From positions 5,285,770-5,349,769 of the forward strand of contig JAQFVV010012420.1 of the NCBI GenBank assembly GCA_028023455.1: a stretch of 64,000 nt of DNA, read 5' to 3'. Source of the stretch: Epiperipatus broadwayi (lineage: Eukaryota; Onychophora; Udeonychophora; Euonychophora; Peripatidae). A program made the position numbers and the translations under genes. The notes beneath the pieces are model-generated. The model worked only from the letters and a program-made list of their open reading frames with translations, ran no database searches and was not told the DNA's origin. Below, one piece after another: positions 49,463 to 59,828 of this stretch (within the stretch, counting starts at the first letter, position 1; the number at the start of each line of letters is the position of its first letter).

Positions 49463-49604
49463 TATAATCCTATAATAATGTACTTTGATGTATAATAACG
49501 TATGTTTACGTGTATGTGCGCACATCTAATATATAAATAAATATATTTATATATTAGATGTGTGCACATATTATACATCAAAATACATTATTATAAGATT
49601 ATAT
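49463..49604. repeat. 142-bp palindrome downstream of the transposase
   Basis: TATAATCCTATAATAATGTA near 49463 pairs with its near-complement ending at 49604. The inner arms TGTGCGCACATCTAATATAT meet near 49534. The left arm has a 17-base extra segment. It may be a small MITE inside the element or a terminator-like hairpin. Confidence 0.8.
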
Positions 49605-49614
49605 ACATAACGAT

Positions 49615-51027
49615 GTTAGGCTTGAAGCATAAAAGTCCATTAGCTGGTTTACAGTTGTTGTTTTTTTTTAAATTTGAAAGTTTAACTTAACACTTTCTTT
49701 TATCTTAATAAGACAAAGGCCCAATCCGAACTATAATTCTTGGAAATTATCTTACGTCATAGATACCTTGTGTCAGACCCAAGTACACAGTTTTAAAAAT
49801 AAATTTGAAAGAGGCCATATCAAGCTGCGATATTTCCTGAATAAATTAATTTTACTGGTGTCTTCTTTAAAATAATAAACCTAAATCTTAAAAGTATAAT
49901 TTGATGTTTTGTGGTATTGCAGTAATGAAGAGATCTAGAAAGAACCAAATTTAGCCTGAGCGGACGACCATCCATCCGATCGAGAGCTGGTAATTTTTTT
50001 TAAATTATTAAAATATTAGTAAAAAATTATTTAAATAAATGCTATTGCAATGTTTGATTATGACTATATATATATATAAATTAGCGTTTTTGGTTTATTT
50101 TAAAGTATTTTTTAATTTTCATCTCTTTTTCTTTTCCCGCCCTTTTTTTTCCATAGTATAACCTTTGGCTATTCAATGTGACGCTACAACTCAATGTTTG
50201 ATTTATAGCATTATAGTTTTTAAATATTGTTTTTTAAAATTATAATACTGATTTAGTATATAGCGTTGATAGACCGGACTGATATTTTTAAAATAGCATT
50301 TATTATTTTTCTAATGATCGCTATATTTTAACGTGTTTTTGTAAATACCATTTACGATTTTTTTTTTTAAAAAAATGCTTTAACATAGGGTTAATCTTTT
50401 GAGATTTACGATTGCAATATTTGATTATCATGACTATATATATTAGCATTTTCTGGTTTATTTTAAAGTAATGTTTGATTATGATTATATATATAAATTG
50501 GTGTTTTTGGTTTATTTCAAAGTAATGTTTGATTTTTTCTAGTGGTGGCTATATTTTAACGGATTTTTGTAAATATTGCAATGTTTGATTATGACTATAT
50601 ATATATAAATTAGCGTTTTTGGTTTATTTTAAAGTAAGGTTTGATTTATAGCATTATATTATTTTTCTAGTGATCGCTATATTTTAACGGATTTTTGTAA
50701 ATATTGCAATGTTTGATTATGACTATATATATATAAATTAGCGTTTTTGGTTTATTTTAAAGTATTTTTTAATTTTCACTTCTTTTTCTTTTCCCGCCCT
50801 TTTTTTTGGGTAGTAGCACCGTAGTCTATTTAATGTGATGTTTTCCCGCCATTTTTTTAAGTGTAGTCCCTCCCCACCACCTTTTTTAATTGCAGTGCCT
50901 CAGGCGTTTTACGTTTTTGAAAAATGAGTGTTTCTAGTCGATGACATTTATCGCTTGCATGTGCCAGCAGTGTTTTTGGGTGTTTCCAAATTCAAAATGG
51001 CCACCGAGCGCGTACTATATCAGCACC
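49615..51027 (-). repeat. right inverted-repeat arm of Merlin element
   Basis: Reverse complement of the left arm without the duplicated segment. TTTTCCCGCC motifs lie at 50132, 50789 and 50841. Confidence 0.93.
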
Positions 51028-51036
51028 TATATATTG

Positions 51037-51379
51037 TACCTAAGTGAAACTTCACGTAATCCCAATAGCTACCATAATTTATATTAGCTTAACCATTATA
51101 TACAATTATCTGTTTAAAAAAAATAATGATAAAAAATAAATAAATTAATTAATTAATGAATAGGATATAATAATAATTGGTAATGTGATATTTAGTAAAT
51201 TGATATAATTATATGTGCAAAGTAAATCACATATTTGTAGTTAGTTGTGTTTAAGATGTAAGATAGCATTTTTTTCAAAATAAATATTTAAGTTAATATT
51301 TAATATGATAATAGATAATGTTAACTATGTTATAAGATAATTTTTGTTTTATTTATTTCTTGTTTATAGCTAGTTTTAA
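51037..51379. other. AT-rich DNA between Merlin element and LINE E
   Basis: Nothing recognised; may include the 5' UTR of LINE E. Confidence 0.45.
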
Positions 51380-52889
51380 ATGCAGCAATTTAATTTTTGG
51401 AAACAACAAAGAATTAAATGTAAAAGTTGTAAAAATAATTTTCATTTAACTTGTATAAAATCTCATTTGGTAGATTTGCCAAAAAATGTGAAAAATGTTT
51501 GGATTTAAATACTAACGATGTAGTTGAAATGGAGGGTTGTATCAATCAAGATATTAGTGATCAATTTTTGAAAACACCGTCTGGGCAAATTGATTTGGAA
51601 AAATTGAAAACTACAATAGGACAAAATCGATTAGGAAAAGAATATATTAATTTTGAAGTAGAAGGTAATAGTAATAATAAATCAACAGAAGTCGATTTAG
51701 AAATTATAAATAATAAAAAGAAAACATTAACAATACTGGATACTAATTGTTTACCTTTGTCAAGAAACATTCATTTTTTTTTTTTTTAGTGTGTCATAGC
51801 ATCGGCCGGGACGCGAACCCGCAACCCGGGCAACTGCAAGGCAGTCGTTCTGACCTTTCTACCACCAATGCAAGACAAGAAATGTTCATTTTAGTGCAAA
51901 GAATTTTAAATATTGTTACTGAATTATCTATTGAAATTAGATTATTAAAAGAAGAAAATATTAAAATGAAAAATATTTTATTGAATAAGAAAGTGTTTGA
52001 TAATATTTTGGATATAAATAAGAATGATATTATTGAAAGTAAAATTATTAATGAAAATTACATTGCTAAAAATAAAAATAGTCATGCTGGAGATTTTATT
52101 GCTGTAGATTCAGATTTCCCCCTCTTATTTAAGAAGAACGGAAATGCTGAGGAAACAATGAGTAAATCTCAAAACTCATTAGGCGTGATTAGTTCTAAAG
52201 ATAATAAATCTATAAGTTAAATAAACAAAAAAGTAAAGTGTTTAAAATTGGTAAACAAGGAAATAAAATAAATTAATCCTCAAATAATAGCATTTTGAAT
52301 TCTATTGTATCCACTGGATCTAATGATTCAGTGCAGATTTATTCTGAAGATAAGACGTTAAACAAGTCATATGCTTTTTGTTTAAAAGATAATACTAATG
52401 AAAAAAATGAAGGCTTCAAAGCTGTAGTTTATAAACAAAAAAATCTTAAAAATCTAAATATTTCTCCTGTTATAGGCAATCAAGCCAATCATGTTTTAAA
52501 AGCGGTTAAAATTAAAATGAAATTTAAAAAGTTCTTCTTGACAAGAATGAATAATGAAACTACTGCACAAAATATTATTGAATATTTAAAAAATGCGTTG
52601 CATATTAATACTGTATGCTATAAATTAAATACTAAATCCAAAAAAATATTCCTTTTATTTGTCTGTATATGAATGTGATATAGATAAAGTGAATACAGGA
52701 GATATTTGGCCTGATCAGGCTATAATATTATCTTTCTATGGAAACTTGAAATCTTTGAGAGGTGATGCTGATGACATCGTACTGGATGACATCGTACAGG
52801 ATGATACAGCATTAAATTATAATAACGATGTCGAAAAAGTAAATGAAAATATTTTGCTGGATGATTATGATAATGAGAATAGTAAGTAG
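51380..52889 (+). pseudogene. LINE E ORF1: PHD-like finger, coiled coil, FP-like domain (disrupted)
   Basis: From the ATG at 51380 the frame gives IKCKSCKNNFHLTC and VKNVW before a stop at 51503. The next frame supplies the expected final CEKCLDLNT, so the finger C-x2-C..H-x4-C..W..C-x2-C is split by a 1-base shift. A SINE interrupts at 51778. Then LVQRILNIVTELSIEIRLLK is a probable coiled coil, and 52490-52770 (KKFFLTRMNNETTAQNIIEY; then IWPDQAIILSFYGNL after another shift) matches the C-terminal domain common in CR1/L2 ORF1 proteins. By family it is an RNA-binding partner of ORF2. Confidence 0.75.
51761..51892 (-). mobile_element. tRNA-derived SINE, copy 2, with 17-bp TSD
   Basis: CAAGAAACATTCATTTT (51761-51777) and CAAGAAATGTTCATTTT (51876-51892) flank about 98 bases nearly identical to the SINE at 42113-42220. 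On the minus strand there is an A-box-like TGGTGGTAGAAAGGT, a B box GGTTCGCGTCCC and a poly(A) tail (poly-T at 51774-51787). It interrupts LINE E ORF1 and so is younger than LINE E. Confidence 0.9.
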
Positions 52890-53650
52890 ACAAGCAAAAG
52901 ATATAAATTTACAAGAGACTTCTATTAAGTTATATAATAAATAGCAATTATTGCATTGTTATTATCAAAATGTACGTGGACTTAAAACTAAGTCAATTGA
53001 GTTTAAGTCTGAACTGTTATTACATGAATACGATATTATTATTTTAACTGAGACTTGGTTAAATGATGATATTAGTAATCTAAATATATTTGATAATAGG
53101 TACTGCTTATACAGATTTGGTAGAAAATATGTAAATGAAACAAGAGGTGGTGGTACATTGATTGGAGTTCAAAAATGTATTAAGCATACTCAAATGATTA
53201 TTAATGATGATAATATTTAATCCTGTTGGGTTGAAATAGATCTAAAAATTAAAAAGAAATATTATTGGGTACTATATAGACCTACTCTCTTATATAATGA
53301 AATGGATACATTTTTGACAAGGGTTGAAGATATTTTAGTGAAATACAAATATGATGTTATTATAGTGGATGATTTAAATGAACCAGATTATTTGATTTGT
53401 AATAATAAGGCTGTTGGTAAAAATAAAAAAACTATTTAGAATAAAACTTTTGTTGAATTAATCAAATTAACTCAATTTAATAGGTTTACTAATATGATAT
53501 GGATAAAATACTTGATCTGTTATTTAGTACCAATGATATTTTAAAATGTAATTTGGCAGATCAGGCTCTTATATCTCCAGATTCTTATCATCCATCTTTG
53601 GTATTTATAATAGATGGAGCATATGAGCATATAAAATCTGTTAATAATAT

Positions 53651-54243
53651 TGTCATATCTGACCCTGCCTTCAGAAGTGGACTATTCCAGATTACTTACC
53701 TGATTGGCTAGCACCCAGTTGCTATCCAACAGAATTAAAACTTTCACTGGGGTTCGCACACCGAATTCACATGTTTCCAGTAAGATAGGAGATCTGCCTT
53801 TAAATAGTCAGCCTTTTGTAGGCAAGGCAGAGAGCAATTACTTCTGTTAACCTGAACGACAGAACGTGCTCTCCATTAAACTTTTTGCCATCAGCAAAGG
53901 TATTTATCTAGTCATTATTGAGACATCCCCACAGTGAGGCAAGTCCACCTATGGACTGGAAACTGCTACATCTGAACTAGAGCCAACTCGAGGCAAGCTA
54001 ACTACATAGCTGGAAGAGTCTTACCAGAACTCACGACGCAGACTAATCATTAGCTGGAAGTGAGTTCCATACTCCGCACGACTAACAAAAGCAGTGAAAT
54101 CTATCAACTGTATTTGTACATTTGTTTAACTAATGTGTGTATATATTTTGTACTAATAAATTGTACATATTAATTGCTGAATAGTTGTTCTTTTTGTATC
54201 TGTTGGTTTGGAAACGAACCTGCAAGCCTAACTAAACACAACA
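53651..54243 (+). repeat. 5' LTR
   Basis: 593 bases, TGT..ACA ends. The 3' LTR matches its last ~300 bases but lacks a ~70-base block (53983-54053), which lies near a repeated TAGCTGGAAG. Confidence 0.8.
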
Positions 54244-54475
54244 TATTTGGCACAGCCGCACAGAAAATTTTCCCTCATGGTTGGAAAAATTATAAAATTA
54301 ACTGCACCAGTTATAACAGATTTGGCACAGTAACAGAAATTTTTCACTCATGTCTGGAAAAATTAGAATAAACTATGCCAGTTTAAACAAATCTGGCACA
54401 GTAACAGAGAAAAAATTTTCCCTCATGGCTGGAAAAATTGTATTATAAAATATGCCAGTTTCAACAGATCTAAAC
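54244..54475 (+). repeat. three tandem ~79-bp leader repeats carrying a PBS-like motif
   Basis: Each unit starts with TTGGCACAG or CTGGCACAG (54248, about 54312, about 54391) and continues with a run like AAATTTTCCCTCATGGCTGGA and a TGCCAGTT. The first copy, directly after the 5' LTR, is the expected primer-binding site position. Confidence 0.75.
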
Positions 54476-54798
54476 ATATGAAATAAATACGCAAGACTGT
54501 ATTTGTTTTATTTTTCATTTTGGAAAAAAATTTACATTACCATAATTTCATTACGGTGGTATTTTTCTTTTAAAAAAATAACGTAAAACTGTTGAATAAA
54601 ATTGACTGCAAACATAAAGGCATGTCAATTTGAAGCATCAATCAATCATGAGAGCTTGACTCACAAGACAGTGTAAAAGCTCGCTCTATTGGTTTAAAAG
54701 CTTTGTTGAGTTAGTTACAATAATATAACTATAAAAACAAGTACAACTGGTTACTCAGCATAAATAAATAAAAAAAGATAGCTAAAGCAATCGGCTCT

Positions 54799-56564
54799 AT
54801 GGAATCTTTTGATCTGGTTCAACTTGAGAGCTGGCCAAATTATAAAGAGCATTTGATTTTTTATCTACAGGCTAACAATATAAAAAAGCCTGAGTTAAAG
54901 TTAGCTACATTAACTTTTCCCTTGTCAAATATTGGCCGAATGAGGTAAAACTCTGAAATTTTAATTGGTTCATTCACAAACTCAGTGATAGAAATATATT
55001 CATCTTTTAATATTATATTAATTTTAGTTTCTATGAAAAAAGTATATTAATAATTTGTAAGTTTATGAAAGTAAATGAAAGTTTTTTCAAAAATATATTT
55101 CTATTTATAATTATAAAAATATTCAATAGCGGAAAAAATAAAATAAAAAGATTGTAGCAAATTACAAGCTGTGTAAATGTCATTGTGTCCCTCCTCAATT
55201 TACGTTACCAAAAAAGTTAAGATTTTTTTAATAAAATCTTAACAGTTTTTCTAAAAATAATTATATTTTCAGCATATTTTAACCAAAATACATTATAATA
55301 TGTAAATAAATGCCAGAAAAATATTCTAAAACATTAATCTTTGTTTGAAAATCAAATAAACAGCTTGGGGCAATCTAAACTCTTGACAGGATGTCAAAAT
55401 TGTTGCTATCATTGGTTTCTTTTTCAATTTATGATCATGTAAAGTATACAATTTTTTAATAAAACCTTACTACTTTTGTAAAATAACTATATTTTCAGCA
55501 GATTTTATGAAAATAATTTGTAATATGTACGAAAAATAATAAAAAAAACAGTCTAAAACATATTTTCATTTTCAGTGGTGAAAAATATTTATCAGCGGTC
55601 TCTTTTTGACCAAATAATCATCAGCCAATCAGCGTTGAGAACAAATGGCCTCAGCCAATCAGCATTAAGAATGGACAGCCTCTTCCTTTTGTAAGACTTA
55701 AAACCTTCCTATTATTGATTTTTTACTTGTAAAATAATTCAAGAGAGGGCAGCATCTTACAGGACTTTTTCTAAGATTTCAAACAAGCATAAAATTATCA
55801 CTGTAACTAAAAAATGACAAATTTTGAGGGACCTGAACCCTAGAGAAGGGTTAATGACCATAATAGGTCCACAAACATACAATATACTCAAGTCTCAATC
55901 TATGGCTGTAACTTCAGCTGAGCTGGATTTTGAAAGAGTATTGACAATTCTCACAGACTATCTTTCTCCTAAACCTTTGACCATAATGCAGAGATAGCAT
56001 TTTAATCTCAGCATACAAGAACAGGGTGAAACAGCTCAAGAATTTGCATCACGAATCCATATATTAGCCTTGAAGTGCGATTTCAAAGACTTCATGAATG
56101 AAGCATTTCGTGATCATTTTATTTGTGGCGTAAACGATCACAATTTGAGGCTGAAAATGTTAATGATGCCAGTCCTAGATTTTGAGACAGCAGTAGTTCA
56201 AGCAAGACTAGCAGAAATAATAGCTAGTCAAGCTAAACTATTTAAAAGACTTATAAAGTCTGAAGTGCAAAAAATTGAGAATAACACTGGGTCATCCAGG
56301 CACTCAGTCAGCTCAAATAATTCAGCATCAAATAGTCTAAGGCATTATAGATGCAATGAGCCCATGCATACAGAATGTCCATACCACAAAGCTACATGCA
56401 TATTTTGCAAGCGTATAGGACATATAAAGGCAGCATGTCTGAAATTAAAAAGACTATCAGCCAAGTCTATTCCTAAAGACAGTAAAGGCACTTATAAGAA
56501 ACATAAGCAAGCTGCCTGTATAAACCATATCAGAGATAACAAGTCTGGAAACTGCTACATCTGA
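54799..56564 (+). pseudogene. LTR element gag (split by a TTAA-flanked insertion)
   Basis: Begins MESFDLVQLESWPNYKEHLI, typical of a class of Ty3/Gypsy gag (LESW-x-YKE). It is interrupted at 54914-55850 by the insertion described next and resumes at 55855, followed by the capsid-like block with FASRIHILALKCDFKDFMNE and FRDHFICGVNDHNLRLKMLM. A TAG at about 55995 breaks the frame. The nucleocapsid has CNEPMHTEC and CIFCKRIGHIKAAC, the latter a standard CCHC knuckle. The frame ends inside the truncated 3' LTR. By family it is a particle-forming structural protein; here inactive. Confidence 0.8.
54910..55854. mobile_element. 937-bp TTAA-flanked insertion in gag
   Basis: TTAA at 54910-54913 and 55851-55854 flank DNA unrelated to gag, and the gag codons on the two sides continue in frame if one TTAA plus the insert is discounted. 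TTAA duplication is typical of piggyBac and Kolobok elements. The ends (CTTTTCCCTT and, reversed, CCCTTCTCTA) are only weakly alike. The interior holds a diverged ~130-base duplication (about 55205-55330 and 55440-55570) and two CAGCCAATCAGC strings near 55622 and 55652. No transposase. Confidence 0.75.
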
Positions 56565-56761
56565 ACTAGAGTTGGAAGTGAGTTCCATACTCCACACAAT
56601 TAACAAAAGCAGTGAAGTCTATCAACTGTATTTGTACATTTGTTTAACTAACATGTGTATATATTTTGTACTAATAAATTGTACATATTAATTGCTGAAT
56701 AGTTGTTCTTTTTGTATCTGTTGGTTTGGAAACGAACATGCAAGCCTAACCAAACACAACA
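56545..56761 (+). repeat. 3' LTR, truncated
   Basis: 217 bases matching the end of the 5' LTR from CTGGAAACTGCTACATCTGA to the terminal ACAACA, with an internal ~70-base deletion. Confidence 0.85.
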
Positions 56762-58973
56762 AGTATGTTCAAAGACTATAGACATGGTAATTATTATGGT
56801 CTATGTAAAACTTTGAAGAATACTGATTGGAGTGTAATTTTTATAGAAAATGATCCAAATGAAGCTGTAATTAAATTTATTGATATAATTCAAAATTGTT
56901 TGGATCATTATATTCCTGTTAGATGTTCACAACATAATAATAAATATCCTAAATGGTTCTCTAAAAAAATTATATAAGAGATTTAATAGGAAACATAAAT
57001 ATCATAGATTATATAAATTAGTCAATGATAAAGAATTATATAAGAAATTTAGTGCATTGCATGATTATATAAAAAATATTATGAAAAGAGATTATGATAA
57101 TCATTTAAATAGCATTGAAAATGGTTTTAAACACAATCCACAAATGTTTTGGAATTATATTACAAATTTAAATATTGTTGGGAATAAAAATTACAAAAAT
57201 AATTTAATACAGCCTTCTATGAATGAATTAGTTAATCATTTCACAAATATGTACTCAAATGTTACTGATAGTGATCTACTTAATATTGGGTCATATAATA
57301 AAAGAAGTTGGAATATTGATGTTGATAAAATTAATATTACTGATGTGCTTAATGCTATACACAAAATTAAATTTAAATCATCTATGGGATATGGTAATAT
57401 TCCTAATTTTATTATTAAGGGTTGTGCAGACTATTTGGTAATTTCATTGCATTATATAATTAATTTGTCTATTGAAAAATGCATTGTCCCTGATGTATTT
57501 AAAATCTCTAAGATTGTGCCTATTTATAAAAAGGGAGATAGAACTGATCCAGATAATTATAGACCTATCTCAGTACTGTCTTCATTTGCTAGGATTTATG
57601 AAGATGTATTTATAATAATATTATTACAGATATGATTAAGGTCTTGCCTAATTATCAACATGGTTTTGTACCTGGAAAGTCTATTGATACTAATTTAATT
57701 GTAATATCTGATCATATTGCTCATTCTCTTTCTGAACAGAAGCAATTTGATGTTATTTATTTTGATATGTCACAAGCATTTGATAATGTGGCACATAATC
57801 ATCTAATATATAAACTTAAATTAATGGGAATTAGTTCTCATTTGATTGCATGGTTTATTAATTATTTGGAAAATAGATGCTCCTACATTTATATGGGTAA
57901 AGTTAACTGTACTATTATAAATAAAATTGGAGTACCTCAGGGTGGAATATTAGCATCCTTACTTTTTAATGTTTTCATGTTTGATCTTGATCAAAATATT
58001 AAAAAAAGAATGATACTTACCTATGCAGATGATTGTAAATTATTTAAAAGAATTAGTACATATGATGATCATATTGATCTTCAAAAAGATATTATTTATT
58101 TCAAAGAATGGTGTAAATTTAATAATATAAAAATAAACATAAGTAAAACATGTATTGCCGCTTATACCAATAAAACAGATAGATCTGTTTATCATTATAT
58201 GATTAATGAAAATGCTATTATATACAAAGAAGTTGTTTCTGATCTTGGACTTATATTTTGTAATCATTTTACTTTTAATGAGCATGTAAAATATATTATA
58301 AGTAAAGCATATAGACGGATGGATGTATTTTGAGATTTGGCAGAGACTTATCTCCTTGTATGAAGTATGTATTATTCTGTTCTCTTGTTATACCTTTATT
58401 GGAGTATGGATCTTCTATATGGAATTTGGATTTGGTTTACATTTGGGTCTAAAATTTCTAATGTAGAGAAAAGATTTATTAAACTAATAAAGGGGGGAAA
58501 TTTAAATCTTAAAACAATATTAACTGAAAGAAGACTAACTAAAGATATGGTATTTTTAAAAAGATTGATTGATGGAAAAGTTTATGTAAATGATTGTATA
58601 TCTAAAATTGAATTAAGAGTTCCTTCTCATTCACTAAGGGAAGTGTACACTTTTAATATTAAAAAAACAAAAAACTCTTTTATAAACAAATCTGACATTA
58701 ACAGATTACAAAAGTTATATAATCAAAAATTTAATAACATTGATATTTTTTGTGATTATTTTATAAATAATGTTAAAAAGAAATTGAATCTACTGTAGAT
58801 AATATGTATTTATATATATTTTAATTATGAATTGTAATTTTCCTTATTGTATATTTTTATTAATGTTACTATATTGAATAATGTTTTGTTTGTTTTGTAT
58901 ATTTATTTGTAATCTTGTGTATTTCTGTTAAAGTGAAAGTGTTGAAATGCATGTAATAAATAAGAATTGAATT

Positions 58974-59065
58974 GTTGTTGTAGTAGTAGTCATAGTAGTA
59001 GTAATAATAGTAGTAGTAGTAGTGGTGGTGGTGATAGCAGAGGTAGGATGATGATGATGATGATT
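58974..59065. repeat. TAG/TGG/ATG trinucleotide repeats after LINE E
   Basis: Mixed trinucleotide tract beginning TTGTTGTAGTAGTAG and ending (ATG)n. Confidence 0.9.
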
Positions 59066-59189
59066 CAAAAGGCACTTTATTAACTCAAAGAAACTTTACA
59101 TTGTTTGCATGTTTTACATTGAATTATTTGGCATTACATATATCAAGTTGCTCCAGAAATGGATGTTTCAACTGAAAAAGCGTTGTCCA

Positions 59190-59490
59190 TTATTAATTAA
59201 TTCATTTATTTGTGAGAGTTCTATTTCAAGCAAGAATATAATCCATTATAAACTTGGTGATTATTATAATTTATATTGTGGCATCAAGTATGCTAATTGG
59301 GACCAAATATATTGTTCCCCAAATGCAAATGAGACAGTACATCTGTTTCAAAAAATTATGCAAAACATTTTAAATAATAGAATATCATTATGCTATGAAT
59401 CATCTAAAAAATATCCTCCTTGGTTCTCTAAGAAATTGATTTGTATTTACAAAAGAAAACATAAGCATCATATTATATTTTACTAACAGA
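59190..59490 (+). pseudogene. second CR1/L2-like LINE fragment (EN-RT linker)
   Basis: Reads KLGDYYNLYCGIKYANWDQI and later SSKKYPPWFSKKLICIYKRK, matching the linker of LINE E at 56762-57010 (HGNYYGLCKTLKNTDWSVIF; NNKYPKWFSKK). Truncated on both sides. It shows what the LINE E sequence looked like across the site now broken by the LTR element. Confidence 0.7.
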
Positions 59491-59828
59491 AATTATAATT
59501 TAGTAAAATTATATTAAAATTATGTTATGTATTTCAAATTCGTAGAATAAATTTAGGGTGTAGTGTTCCTATGCCATTGAGAGTATGATCTTTATGGAAA
59601 TATTCTTAATGTTTACCAACTGTTATATCTTGCTGAATGTCTCATGATTATTATTTACTTATTATTCAATCGAACCATATATTAATAATTATTGAATTTG
59701 AGCTAGTCTAATCATAAAAATTATATTAAGACATTATTAGTGTATATTTCTTATTTTAATTATTGAAAGCAAGTCAGAAGTTTATTATTAAACATTATTC
59801 ATTTTCTTAAATATCGATTTGGCAAGGG
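59491..59828. other. AT-rich non-coding DNA
   Basis: Nothing recognised. Confidence 0.5.

Larger units (their letters stand above)
45477..51036 (+). mobile_element. Merlin-type DNA transposon with very long TIRs and 9-bp TSD
   Basis: The 9-bp target duplication TATATATTG lies at 45477-45485 and 51028-51036. The element (45486-51027, 5,542 bp) begins GGTGCTGATATAGTACGCGC and ends with its exact reverse complement. The 8-9 bp TSD, GG start and IS1016/IS1595-like transposase are all Merlin hallmarks. The arms are 2,149 bp (left) and 1,413 bp (right). The core of about 2 kb carries one intact transposase gene with its own TATA box. Perfect TSD, matching ends and an open transposase indicate a recent and possibly autonomous copy. 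Confidence 0.93.
53646..56766 (+). mobile_element. deleted Ty3/Gypsy-like LTR element inserted in LINE E
   Basis: Direct repeats at 53651-54243 and 56545-56761 share a long 3' portion ending TAAACACAACA-like sequence and an AATAAA. The 5' LTR begins TGTCATATCT. Flanking bases AATAT (53646-53650) and AGTAT (56762-56766) are a probable 5-bp TSD with one change. Only leader and gag remain; pol is gone, and gag runs straight into a truncated 3' LTR, so an internal deletion removed pol plus the start of the 3' LTR. It splits LINE E ORF2, so it is younger than LINE E. Confidence 0.85.
52951..58798 (+). pseudogene. LINE E ORF2: endonuclease and RT, split by LTR element
   Basis: 52951-53650 is the endonuclease: YYQNVRGLKTK, ILTETWLNDDI, GGGTLIGV, then a degraded IIVDDLNEPDYL, and DQALISPDSYHPSL. 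The LTR insertion follows (53651-56761). 56762-57010 is the linker, homologous to 59200-59470. 57057-58333 is the RT (KKGDRTDPDNYRPISVLSSF, YFDMSQAFDNVAHNHLIYKL, PQGGILASLLFNVF, TYADDCKLF), with shifts near 57000, 57632 and 58335. 58367-58798 is the C-terminal region. GGILASLLF replaces the usual GSVLGPLLF box. Non-functional; family assignment CR1/L2-like is by motif only. Confidence 0.82.
51380..58973 (+). mobile_element. LINE element E (CR1/L2-like), interrupted
   Basis: A CR1/L2/Jockey-group LINE with ORF1 (PHD-like zinc finger, coiled coil, FP-like C-terminal domain) and ORF2 (endonuclease and RT). The 3' end near 58973 is AATAAATAAGAATTGAATTG followed by TTG/TAG repeats. Interrupted by a SINE at 51778-51875 and an LTR element at 53651-56761. 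Many stops and frameshifts; inactive. The 5' boundary is not defined by a TSD. Confidence 0.8.
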
